DNA of 64,000 nt. Origin: Micromonospora mirobrigensis (lineage in GTDB: Bacteria > Actinomycetota > Actinomycetes > Mycobacteriales > Micromonosporaceae). The notes under the pieces are model-generated. The model was given only the letters and a program-made list of their open reading frames with translations, was not told the DNA's origin and did no database searches. The stretch is from positions 375,982 to 439,981 of the forward strand of contig NZ_FMCX01000006.1 of the NCBI RefSeq assembly GCF_900091555.1. The letters are read 5' to 3'. Shown here piece after piece: positions 56,707 to 64,000 of the stretch. Position 1 is the stretch's first letter. Every line of letters starts with the position of its first letter. Both the position numbers and the translations under genes were made by a program.

Positions 56707-59106
56707 TCAGAACTGGTACGTCCTCGCCACCGCCAGCATCTCCGAGGTGTGCGACCCGACCACCCCGACGTCGGCCGGCCGGGCGCGGAAGCCCGGCACC
56801 CCGGCGAGCCCGTCGCTGGCGTCCATCGCCCGCAACGCCACCTTCGGCCCCTTCTGCACCACGGTCAGGGTGATCTCCAGGCCCTCCGGCGGAGGCGCGT
56901 GGAAGACCAGACCGAAGCTCCACCGGCTGCCGGACGTCTGCGGCGCGATCGGCAGCTCGCGACCGGCGGCGACCGCGCGCTTGACCGTGGCCGAGTCGGC
57001 CGCGACGTGCAGCGAGGCGAGCCGTACCGGCCGCTGCGGGGTCAGCCGCAGACGCAGGGTGCGCTCCCCGCCGCTGGTCGTGTCGGCGAGCACCTGGACC
57101 GTCGGGGCGGGCAGGTCCGCCTTCGGAGCCTCCCCCGTGAGCAGCGGTTCGTCGCCGAGGGTGGGGAACCAGGCCTCGGGCGACTCCGGTTCCCTCCGCT
57201 CGACGTACTGCGCCGTCCAGGGCTGGGGGTCCTCCTCCCGGGTGTACCAGCGGGCCGGGGTGTCGACGCCGGGGTCGGCGTCGAGGGCGTACATCAGGTG
57301 GGTGGGCACCGGGTGCGCGGCGTCGAAGCGGTCGACGACCAGGCCGACCACCGCGAGCACCATGGCGGCGAGCCCGGCGGCGACGGCCGGCAGCGCGCCG
57401 GCCCGGCGGGCCCGCAGCGCGACCATCCCGCGCTGCCCGCCGGCGGCCGGGTGCAGCAGGTCGAGCACGGGCAGCGCCGCGAGCCCGAGCAGCACCGCGA
57501 AGAGCGCCGCCACCCCGCCCATCCCCATGCCGAGCGCCGGGAAGAGCAGCACCACCGTGGGCAGCAGGATGAGTACGCCGACCACGCCGGCCAGGGTCAC
57601 CGCGACCACCGGCCACGGGCCGTCGACCCGGGTGGCCAGGGCGGCCAGCCCGGCGAGCGCGCCGGCCAGGGCGGGCAGGGTGGCCAGGTACGCCCCGCCG
57701 GGCACCAGCACGGCCAGCAGCACCCCGAGTACGGCCAGCCAGGCCAGCCCGCCGAAGGCCAGCGCGGCCGGGCCGAACCGGCGGCGGGACAGGGCGTACC
57801 AGGCGAGCAGGATCGTCGCGGCGAGCGCCACCACGGCGAGCCGGTACCAGGTCGGCCGGTACGGGTCGAGCAGTTCGGCGTAGCCCGGGCGGATCGTGGT
57901 GATCCCGGCCCAGAGCAGTTGGGCGGCGATCGGGGCGAGCAGGATCGGCGCCAGCGCCAGCCCGAAGCCGGCGGCGAGCCGGCCGGTGCCGGCCACGCCA
58001 CGGCGCCGCAGCAGCCAGCCCAGCAGGCCGACCAGCACCAGCGCGAGCAGTGCCAGCGGCAGCGTCAACCAGCCCGGGTAGCGGACCAGCCCACCGGGGA
58101 CCGGGAAGTAGGTGGCGTCGTGCCCGGAGCGCAGCGCCTTGAGGTCGGTGCGGCCGAACTCGCGGGCCAGCCCGAGGGCGTTGTCGCCGTGCATCTGGAG
58201 GCTGCCCCGGTCCATCGCGGCGGGGGTGTCCAGCGGGGTGTGGTAGATCGCGCCGCCGTCGATGTAGGCGGAGTTGAGCCCGACGAAGCCGTGGTCGAGG
58301 AAGGCGGTGAAGTCGGTGTCGTTGGGCAGCGCCCGGTAGATCTCCACCGCGAAGGAGGTGCCCACCGGGTGTGGCGCGGCCCGGCCGAAGACGTCCACCA
58401 GGGCGGCGTTGTTCCGCGACGTCTCGAACATGATCACCGGGCCGGTGGCGCCGCGCGCCTCCAGGTTGAGCACCACCCCGCCGTCGGCGGCGAGCGGGTC
58501 GTCACCGGCGAACGCGGACGCGCCGCAGAGGCACGCCTCCTCGGCGTCGGTGAGCACGAACACCACGTCGTTGCGGGGGCGCGGCCCGGCGGCCAGCGCC
58601 CGGGCCACCTCCAGGATGGTCGAGGTGCCGGCCGCGTCGTCGTTGCCGCCCGGCCCGGACTGCACCGAGTCGTGGTGGGCGACCAGGAACACCCGGCCGG
58701 TGGGGTCGGTGCCGGGGAGCCGGGCCACCACATTGCGGACGCGGGCCAGGGTCGCGCCGCCGGCCGCGCCGCTGAGCTGCCCCGCCTCCGGGGCCACCGT
58801 GTCCTGGACGGTGGTCTCCAGCCCCAGGCCGCGCAGCACCCCCTCGACGTGCGCGCGGACCTGGTCGCCCGCCGGGCTGCCGGCCACGTGCGGCCGCGCC
58901 GCGATCACCTTGACGTTCTGGTACGCGCGCCCGGCGCTGAACTCGCCCGCCGGCGCGTCCGCCGGGCGGGGTGTCGGGGTGCCCAGGTCGACCAGGACGG
59001 CGGCGCCGACGGCGAGCAGCGCGGCGAGCGCGGCTACGGCGGCGAGCGCGCGCCGGCGCGGGCGGCTGAACGCCCGGTCGGCGGCGCGGGTGGGGGGTGC
59101 GCCCAC
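56707..59106 (-). CDS. M28-family zinc peptidase with multi-helix membrane domain
   Basis: The 799-residue protein has an N-terminal anchor helix (about 18-40) and then an extracytoplasmic M28 aminopeptidase domain (about 60-330). Zinc and catalytic motifs are seen: VFLVAHHDSVQSG, GGNDDAAGTSTIL, LTDAEEACLCGASAF, and a later His region (AIYHTPLDT). About eight membrane helices follow (365-570) and then a beta-rich C-terminal part to 799. The overall order is like eukaryotic ERMP1/Fxna-type and many actinomycete membrane peptidases. The substrate is unknown. The GTG/ATG start at 59106 has a weak site. Confidence 0.88.
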   Translation of the reverse strand: MGAPPTRAADRAFSRPRRRALAAVAALAALLAVGAAVLVDLGTPTPRPADAPAGEFSAGRAYQNVKVIAARPHVAGSPAGDQVRAHVEGVLRGLGLETTVQDTVAPEAGQLSGAAGGATLARVRNVVARLPGTDPTGRVFLVAHHDSVQSGPGGNDDAAGTSTILEVARALAAGPRPRNDVVFVLTDAEEACLCGASAFAGDDPLAADGGVVLNLEARGATGPVIMFETSRNNAALVDVFGRAAPHPVGTSFAVEIYRALPNDTDFTAFLDHGFVGLNSAYIDGGAIYHTPLDTPAAMDRGSLQMHGDNALGLAREFGRTDLKALRSGHDATYFPVPGGLVRYPGWLTLPLALLALVLVGLLGWLLRRRGVAGTGRLAAGFGLALAPILLAPIAAQLLWAGITTIRPGYAELLDPYRPTWYRLAVVALAATILLAWYALSRRRFGPAALAFGGLAWLAVLGVLLAVLVPGGAYLATLPALAGALAGLAALATRVDGPWPVVAVTLAGVVGVLILLPTVVLLFPALGMGMGGVAALFAVLLGLAALPVLDLLHPAAGGQRGMVALRARRAGALPAVAAGLAAMVLAVVGLVVDRFDAAHPVPTHLMYALDADPGVDTPARWYTREEDPQPWTAQYVERREPESPEAWFPTLGDEPLLTGEAPKADLPAPTVQVLADTTSGGERTLRLRLTPQRPVRLASLHVAADSATVKRAVAAGRELPIAPQTSGSRWSFGLVFHAPPPEGLEITLTVVQKGPKVALRAMDASDGLAGVPGFRARPADVGVVGSHTSEMLAVARTYQF

Positions 59107-59328
59107 GGGGACTCCTCGGGGGTGGTGCGGGGGTGGGGATCATCCTGCCCGCCGAATGGGCGGCGTGGCAGCACCGACCGGTGATCGGGGCGGAACCGTA
59201 ACGACCCGCCGGACGGGGACGCTCACCGGGTGACGGCCCGGTCCGATCGCCCGGGTCACCTACGCCGGTGCCGGCGCCGTCGTGTTGTGTGCGACCGTTG
59301 TCTAATACAGGATCAGCAGGGCACTCGG

Positions 59329-59343
59329 AAGGAGCCCGACATC
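59329..59343 (+). promoter_or_regulatory. Strong ribosome-binding site followed by ATC, start uncertain
   Basis: AAGGAG at 59329-59334 is followed six bases later by ATC (59341-59343) in frame with the phosphatase gene. A canonical ATG, GTG or TTG is not found at this spacing. TAATAC at 59303-59308 could be a -10, which would place the transcription start after the upstream in-frame start at 59230. Confidence 0.5.
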
Positions 59344-59370
59344 AGCAGCGAACTACCGCGACTCGCGGCG

Positions 59371-60621
59371 GTGACCCGGCCGAATCGGGGGACCGGTCTG
59401 ACCGGTTCCTCCGTCGTGCCCCGCGCCGTCGCGCGCAGCGAGGTCGCGCACCGCACCGGCCTGCCGCCCGGCGAGCGGCTGCGGGTCCTGCTGGTGGAGG
59501 ACGACGAGGGCGACGCCTTCCTGGTCGGCGAGTTGCTCGCCGAGACCAACTCGATGATCGACCTGCTCGTCGCCACCAGCCTCAGCGAGGCCCGGCAGCG
59601 GGTGATGGGCGTGGACTGCGTCCTGCTCGACCTGGGCCTGCCCGACGCCCAGGGGCTGGACGGGCTGCGCCAGGTGCTGGAGATGTCCAGCGGTGCGGCG
59701 GTCTGCGTGCTCACCGGCCGCTCCGACGAGCACCTGGGCATCGTCGCGGTTGCCGAGGGCGCCCAGGACTACCTGGTCAAGGGCCAGGTCGACGGGGTGC
59801 TGCTGACCCGGGCGCTGCGGTACGCCGTGGAGCGCAAGCGGGCCGACGAGAACGCCCGCCGGCTGCGCGAGGTGGAGCTGCGCCAGGCCGAGTCGGCCCG
59901 ACTGGAGCGCGGCCTGCTGCCCCAGCCCTTGATGAGCACCGACGAGGTGTCGGTGCACACCTTCTACCGCCCCGGCCGGCACGCCGCCCTGATCGGTGGC
60001 GACTTCTACGACGTGGTGCAGACCCGGCCGGACCGGGTGGACCTGATCGTCGGCGACGTCTGCGGGCACGGGGTGGACGAGGCGGCGCTCGGCGTCGAGC
60101 TGCGGGTCGCCTGGCGGGCGCTGATCCTGGCCGGGGTGCCGGACGACGAGGTGCTGCCCGCCCTGGAGCAGGTGCTGATGAGCGAGCGGCGGCTCCAGGA
60201 GATCTTCGCCACGGTGGCCACCGCCCGGCTGCACCTGGCCGCCAACCGGGCCACCGTCCGGCTGGCGGGCCACCCGCCACCGCTGCTGCTCTCCGCGGGT
60301 AAGGTCTCGCCGGTGCCCGCGCGGGGCGGGCTGCTGCTCGGCGTACGGCCACGCCGGCCCGTCGCCTTCGACCTGGAGTTCGCCACCGATGACTGGTCCC
60401 TGTTGATGTACACCGACGGCCTGATCGAGGGGCGGGTGGGCGACGGCGACGAGCGGCTCGACGTGCCGGGGCTGGCCGGTCTGCTGGCCGAGCCGGCGAA
60501 CCGTGCCGTGCCGCTGCCCGAGCTGCCCGCCTGGCTGGTCGGTCGGGCCGAGCAGATCAACGGCGGCCCGCTCGCCGACGACGTGGCGATGCTGCTGGTC
60601 ACCCGGGGCACCGGCCGGTGA
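59371..60621 (+). CDS. Response-regulator domain fused to SpoIIE-type PP2C phosphatase
   Basis: The protein of about 416 residues has a CheY-like receiver (about 35-155: LRVLLVEDDEGDAFLVGELL, phospho-acceptor Asp in VDCVLLDLGLPDAQG and Lys in QDYLVKGQVD), a short helical linker and a SpoIIE phosphatase (about 195-410: GGDFYDVVQTRPDRVDLIVG, VCGHGVDEAALG and LADDVAMLLVTRG). It would dephosphorylate an anti-sigma antagonist after receiving phosphate. The start is unclear: GTG 59371 is used here, but the best ribosome-binding site points to an ATC at 59341, and GTG 59230 is also in frame. The kinase gene follows by 55 bases. Confidence 0.88.
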   Translation: MTRPNRGTGLTGSSVVPRAVARSEVAHRTGLPPGERLRVLLVEDDEGDAFLVGELLAETNSMIDLLVATSLSEARQRVMGVDCVLLDLGLPDAQGLDGLRQVLEMSSGAAVCVLTGRSDEHLGIVAVAEGAQDYLVKGQVDGVLLTRALRYAVERKRADENARRLREVELRQAESARLERGLLPQPLMSTDEVSVHTFYRPGRHAALIGGDFYDVVQTRPDRVDLIVGDVCGHGVDEAALGVELRVAWRALILAGVPDDEVLPALEQVLMSERRLQEIFATVATARLHLAANRATVRLAGHPPPLLLSAGKVSPVPARGGLLLGVRPRRPVAFDLEFATDDWSLLMYTDGLIEGRVGDGDERLDVPGLAGLLAEPANRAVPLPELPAWLVGRAEQINGGPLADDVAMLLVTRGTGR

Positions 60622-60676
60622 GCGCGAGGAGTGAGCCGGTTTTGCGAGCCCCGCAGTCGCGAACGAAGGTGGTGCT

Positions 60677-62443
60677 GTGAACACCTACCGCGAGGGGTGG
60701 ACCCTGCGCCGGCGGGTGCTCGCGCTGCTGACCGTGGTCGGCGTGCTGCTGCTCGGGCTGGCCGTGGCCGAGGCGACGGTGGCCGCCAAGAACCGGCAGT
60801 ACACCGACGCGGTGCTGACCAGGACGGGGCCGCTGCGGGTGCAGGGGCAGGAGCTGCTCAACGCGCTGCTCGACCAGGAGACCGGCGTCCGGGGGTACGC
60901 GGTCAGCGGCAACCCGGCCGACCTGACCCCGTACCAGAACGGGCTCGCCAAGGAGCGGGACACCGTCGCGAAGATCGAGGAACTGGGCGCCGGGTATCCG
61001 GGGATCGTCACCGACCTGCGGGTCGTCCGGCAGCGGTCGGACGCCTGGCGGCAGTCGGTCGCCGAGCCGGTGATCAGCACCACCGGGCGCAGCGGCACGG
61101 CCGCCGGGCAGGCGCTGATCACCGACCAGGCCCGGCAGCAGTTCGACCAGGTCCGGGCGAGCGTGGGTGACCTCCAGGCGCAGATCCTGCGCGAGCGGGA
61201 GAAGAGCGCCCGGGACATCGAGCGGACCGGCAACCTGCTGGTCGTTCTGCTGATCATCGCGGCCGCGGTGGTGGTGGTGACCGGCGTGGCCCTGGTGCTG
61301 GCGCTGCAACGGATGGTGATCGGGCCGCTGACCGGGCTGGCGCTCCAGGTGCGGGAGGTCGCCGAGGGCGACTACCAGCACCACATCGACGGCAGCGGCC
61401 CGCCGGAGTTCCAACGGCTCGCGGTGGACGTGGACGCCATGCGGCAGAAGATCGCCCGGGACCTGGCCGAGGTACGCGAGGCCCGGGAGCGGATCGAGTG
61501 GGTCAACAGCCAGCTCCAGAAGCAGGCCGAGGAGCTCACCCGCTCCAACCGTGACCTGGAGCAGTTCGCGTACGTCGCCTCGCACGACCTCCAGGAGCCG
61601 CTGCGCAAGGTGGCCAGCTTCTGCCAGCTGTTGCAGCGCCGCTACGCGGGGCAGCTCGACGAGCGGGCCGACCAGTACATCGCCTTCGCGGTGGACGGCG
61701 CGCAGCGGATGCAGCGGCTGATCAACGACCTGCTGGCGTTCTCCCGGATCGGCCGGCTCACCACCGGCTTCACCGAGGTCGACCTGAACAAGGTGATGGG
61801 CGACGTGGCCGGCCAGACCGAGGCGGCCCGCCAGTACGCCGACGCCGAGCTGACCTGGGACGAGCTGCCGGTGATCCGCGGCGAGGAGCCGTTGCTGACC
61901 AACCTGCTGGCCAACCTGGTCAGCAACGCGGTGAAGTTCCGCCGCCCCGACGTCACGCCCCGGGTGCACGTCTCGGCCCGGCTGGTGGGTGACGAGTGGG
62001 AGATCACCTGCCGGGACAACGGCATCGGGATCGAGCCGGAGTTCGCCGACAAGATCTTCGTGATCTTCCAGCGGCTGCACTCCAAGGACGCGTACCCGGG
62101 CACCGGCATCGGCCTGGCGATCGTCAAGAAGATCGTGGAATACCACGGCGGCCGGGTCTGGGTGGACACCGACGTCGAGGAGGGCACCGCGATCCGGTTC
62201 ACCCTCCCGGCGCTGCCGGAGGACGTCGAGGCGGCCGAGGCCGCCGAGCGGGCCGCCGCCGGGGACGGGACCGACGAGCCGCCGGCCGGGGAGGCCACCG
62301 CGGCCGAGGGGGACGAGGCGGCGACCGGTACGGCCCTGCCGGAGCAACCGGCCGGGACCCCGGACGGGGTGTCGGCCGCAGATGACCAGGGACCGACGCC
62401 GCGGGGCGGTACAACGGGTGGCATGAAGGAGACGGTGGGATGA
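60677..62443 (+). CDS. CHASE3-HAMP sensor histidine kinase
   Basis: The 588-residue kinase has a membrane helix (about 12-32), an extracytoplasmic CHASE3 domain (about 33-190: LLNALLDQETGVRGYAVSGN), a second helix (about 192-215), HAMP, and a coiled coil with RSNRDLEQFAYVASHDLQEP, where the phospho-acceptor His is in ASHDLQEPLRKV. The ATPase domain has LLANLVSNAVKFRRPDVTPR and GIGLAIVKKIVEYHGGRVWV. The last 70 residues are an acidic low-complexity tail. The HisKA type is that of phytochrome-like kinases with Rcp1-type partners, matching the small regulator that follows with a four-base overlap. GTG 60677 is the start. Confidence 0.93.
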   Translation: MNTYREGWTLRRRVLALLTVVGVLLLGLAVAEATVAAKNRQYTDAVLTRTGPLRVQGQELLNALLDQETGVRGYAVSGNPADLTPYQNGLAKERDTVAKIEELGAGYPGIVTDLRVVRQRSDAWRQSVAEPVISTTGRSGTAAGQALITDQARQQFDQVRASVGDLQAQILREREKSARDIERTGNLLVVLLIIAAAVVVVTGVALVLALQRMVIGPLTGLALQVREVAEGDYQHHIDGSGPPEFQRLAVDVDAMRQKIARDLAEVREARERIEWVNSQLQKQAEELTRSNRDLEQFAYVASHDLQEPLRKVASFCQLLQRRYAGQLDERADQYIAFAVDGAQRMQRLINDLLAFSRIGRLTTGFTEVDLNKVMGDVAGQTEAARQYADAELTWDELPVIRGEEPLLTNLLANLVSNAVKFRRPDVTPRVHVSARLVGDEWEITCRDNGIGIEPEFADKIFVIFQRLHSKDAYPGTGIGLAIVKKIVEYHGGRVWVDTDVEEGTAIRFTLPALPEDVEAAEAAERAAAGDGTDEPPAGEATAAEGDEAATGTALPEQPAGTPDGVSAADDQGPTPRGGTTGGMKETVG

Positions 62444-62892
62444 CCGCGCCGGCGGACGGTAGGAGCCCGATCGAGGTCCTGCTCGTGGAGGACGACCCGG
62501 GTGACGTGTTGATGACCCAGGAGGCGTTCGAGGAGCACAAGCTCCGCAACCGGCTGACCGTCGTCTCCGACGGCGCCGAGGCGCTGGCCTACCTGCGGCG
62601 GGAGGGCGCGTACGCGGACGCGGTGACGCCGGACCTGATCCTGCTCGACCTCAACCTGCCCCGGCGTGACGGCCGGGAGGTGCTGGAGGAGATCAAGGAG
62701 GACGAGCAGCTGCGCCGGATCCCGGTGGTGGTGCTGACCACCTCGCAGGCCGACGAGGACATCCTGCGCAGTTACCAGCTGCACGCGAACGCGTACGTCA
62801 CCAAGCCGGTGGACTTCGAGCGGTTCATCTCGGTGGTCCGGCAGATCGACGAGTTCTTCGTCAGCGTGGTCAAGCTGCCGCCCCGTGGCTGA
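62440..62892 (+). CDS. Rcp1/CheY-type single-domain response regulator
   Basis: The 150-residue protein is a receiver only: IEVLLVEDDPGDVLMTQEAF, phospho-acceptor Asp in LILLDLNLPRRDGREVLEEI, VVVLTTSQADEDILRSYQLH, and Lys in ANAYVTKPVDFERF. It has no output domain, so it passes phosphate or acts by binding. Its ATG overlaps the kinase stop, and the IMPase gene starts eight bases before its own end, so the three genes are coupled. Confidence 0.94.
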   Translation: MTAPADGRSPIEVLLVEDDPGDVLMTQEAFEEHKLRNRLTVVSDGAEALAYLRREGAYADAVTPDLILLDLNLPRRDGREVLEEIKEDEQLRRIPVVVLTTSQADEDILRSYQLHANAYVTKPVDFERFISVVRQIDEFFVSVVKLPPRG

Positions 62893-63694
62893 CACCCTGC
62901 TCGACGACGTCGCCTGCCTGCTGCACGAGGCCGCCGACGGCGTCGTCGTGCCGATGTTCCGCAAGCTGGACGAGGCGGACATCTCCGAGAAGGCCCCCGG
63001 CGAGCTGGTCACCGTCGCCGACCAGCGGGCCGAGGAGCTGATCTCCGCCGGCCTGCGCCGGCTGCGCCCCGGCTCGGTGGTGGTCGGCGAGGAGGCGGTG
63101 GCCGACGACCCCGACCTGCTGCGGCACCTGCGCGGCGGCGGCGACGTCTGGCTGGTCGACCCGATCGACGGCACCAACAACTTCGCGGCCGGGAAGCGGC
63201 CGTTCGCGCTGATGGTGGCGCTGCTGAGCGAGGGTGAGCCGGCCGCCGCCTGGATCCTCGACCCGCTCGCCGGGACGCTGGCCACCGCCCGCGCCGGCGA
63301 GGGCGTCGAGGTGGACGGGCGGCCGGTGCGGACCACCGACGCGGTGCCGCCGGTGGGCGAGCTGCGCGGCACCGCGATGACCCGGTTCCTGCCGCCGGCG
63401 GCCCGCTCGGCGGCTGAGGCGGGCGGCGAGCGGATCGGCGAGCTGCTCCCCGGGCAGCACTGCGCCGGCCGGGAATACCTGGACCTGCTCACCGGCGAGC
63501 AGCAGTTCGTGCTCTTCTGGCGCACCCTGCCCTGGGACCACGCGCCGGGCACCCTGCTGGTCCGGGAGGCCGGTGGGGTGGCCCGCCGGTTCGACGGCGC
63601 CGACTACCACCCGGCCGACGAGAGCCGGGGCCTGCTGGTGGCCGCCAACGAGGAGATCTGGGCCGAGGCCCGGGCCGCCCTGGTCGCCGACTGA
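62885..63694 (+). CDS. Inositol monophosphatase family protein
   Basis: The 269-residue protein is of the lithium-sensitive phosphatase superfamily. Metal-binding motifs are GEEAVADDPD, VWLVDPIDGTNNFAAGKRPF (the DPIDGTxNF motif) and LPWDHAPGTLLVREAGGVAR (the WDxAPG motif). Substrates may be inositol phosphate, 3'-phosphoadenosine phosphate or histidinol phosphate. Actinomycetes need inositol for mycothiol and phosphatidylinositol. It overlaps the response-regulator gene by eight bases and ends just before an IS110-family element. Confidence 0.92.
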   Translation: MADTLLDDVACLLHEAADGVVVPMFRKLDEADISEKAPGELVTVADQRAEELISAGLRRLRPGSVVVGEEAVADDPDLLRHLRGGGDVWLVDPIDGTNNFAAGKRPFALMVALLSEGEPAAAWILDPLAGTLATARAGEGVEVDGRPVRTTDAVPPVGELRGTAMTRFLPPAARSAAEAGGERIGELLPGQHCAGREYLDLLTGEQQFVLFWRTLPWDHAPGTLLVREAGGVARRFDGADYHPADESRGLLVAANEEIWAEARAALVAD

Positions 63695-63931
63695 CAGTGA
63701 GGATGTAGGTGGGGTCACCCGGTCCGGTCTGACTCACCGACTGACCGACGTTGCTGTCCTGTTGAGCGATTCGTCGATCGGTTCCGGGTGACCCCGTCCT
63801 GCACGTCACTGGCAGGGGCGTCGTGACCTGATAGGAGCCTGTGCAAGAGGCCCCGTCACTGTCCTGTCCGCCCGTCCCGGCGGGTGCGTGCCGACCCTGT
63901 CGGTGCAAGCGAAAGGGACGACGGTTCCAGG
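63695..63931 (+). ncRNA. Left end of IS110-family element, possible bridge-RNA region
   Basis: These 237 bases lie between the IMPase gene and the IS110-type recombinase start. In IS110 elements the noncoding left end encodes a structured bridge RNA that pairs with target and donor DNA. Several stems are visible, including a 12-base perfect inverted repeat at 63711-63722 and 63784-63795, and shorter ones at 63797-63835. The conserved-looking TGACCTGATAGGAGCC lies at 63826-63841. The exact insertion edge and RNA ends cannot be set from this side alone. Confidence 0.4.
63711..63795. repeat. 12-base perfect inverted repeat, 61-base interior
   Basis: GGGGTCACCCGG (63711-63722) and CCGGGTGACCCC (63784-63795) are exact inverted copies. 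They may form a stem of the bridge RNA or mark the flank of the insertion, and they could also end transcription of the IMPase operon. Confidence 0.6.
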
Positions 63932-64000
63932 ATGACAGCCAAGAAGCGCCAGGTCACGGGTGGGGTTGATACCCACGGGAAGACGCATCACGCCGCTGCG
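63932..64000 (+). CDS. IS110-family transposase, N-terminal part (cut by window end)
   Basis: The visible 23 codons read MTAKKRQVTGGVDTHGKTHH then A-A. GGVDTHxxTHHAAV is the N terminus of the DEDD (RuvC-like) catalytic domain of IS110 recombinases; the Asp in GVDTH is the first catalytic residue. GAAAGGGA at 63911-63918 may serve as the ribosome-binding site. The rest of the gene is beyond the window, so intactness is unknown. Confidence 0.82.
   Translation, partial: MTAKKRQVTGGVDTHGKTHHAAA

Noticed and set aside
60612..60676. GAGCGCGAGGAGTGAGCC...CAGTCGCGAACGAAG stretch before the histidine kinase, considered as a dispersed repeat
   Set aside because: It looks familiar as a recurring actinomycete intergenic motif, but there is only one copy in this window, so repetition cannot be shown.

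Overview
The window is about 64 kb of very GC-rich DNA. Most genes start at ATG or GTG, stop/start overlaps are common, and the strand changes every few genes. The gene content points to a sporulating actinomycete. A bldN-type sigma factor, its RsbN-type partner, a 33-residue bS22 ribosomal protein gene, an excisionase-type HTH gene and a rex-hemA-hemC-hemD-hemB operon lie together in the order known from Streptomyces. Sequence style and the extragenic palindromes make Micromonospora or a close relative in Micromonosporaceae most likely; this is inference, because no rRNA is present. No rRNA, tRNA or CRISPR array was seen.

Layout. 1-5.1 kb: end of a sugar-phosphate isomerase-like gene, a CGNR zinc-finger regulator, an ATP-grasp/lipoprotein pair, proline dehydrogenase, and a self-regulated hydrolase-TetR-DUF2568 operon. 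5.2-8.6 kb: a MacA/MacB-like export system. 8.8-20 kb: envelope lipid and developmental genes (HTH, bS22, epimerase, acyltransferase, HAD phosphatase, rsbN-like, bldN-like), acyl-CoA ligase-glutaredoxin-HAD, and a NarL-type two-component system. 20.3-26.2 kb: the Rex-controlled haem operon with a clear Rex operator. 26.4-36.1 kb: an XRE regulator, a large secreted nuclease, a double-GNAT protein, an anchored lytic transglycosylase, an FmdB zinc ribbon and a cyclase-ATPase-TPR giant regulator. 36.2-47.5 kb: a phospholipase A2 gene without a start codon, a secreted GHL10 hydrolase, an APC permease, and an arabinan/arabinoside locus (GH43 lipoprotein, ABC importer, GH51, LacI regulator) with two tandem operators. 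47.6-63.7 kb: a BON-methyltransferase fusion, an AraC gene abutting a glyoxalase remnant, ABC-F, ROK kinase, TPR, Smr, two ECF sigma systems, an ATPase with a decayed nuclease-like tail, an M28 peptidase, and a signalling set (SpoIIE phosphatase, CHASE3/HAMP kinase, CheY-like regulator, inositol monophosphatase). 63.7-64 kb: the left part of an IS110-family element, cut by the window end.

The most unusual feature is three separate families of long palindromic or repeated extragenic elements, each present at least twice. One is GGGGCCCC/TTAAC based (about 2.26, 36.75 and 51.0 kb). One is a GATCATGAAGTTAGC hairpin found twice between convergent genes (36.1 and 47.6 kb). One is a TTTGCTCTGCTGCA inverted repeat (26.2 and 40.4 kb). 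Two gene-decay events (phospholipase A2 and glyoxalase) and several clear operators (TetR, Rex, LacI, a possible BldD box) were read directly from the sequence.
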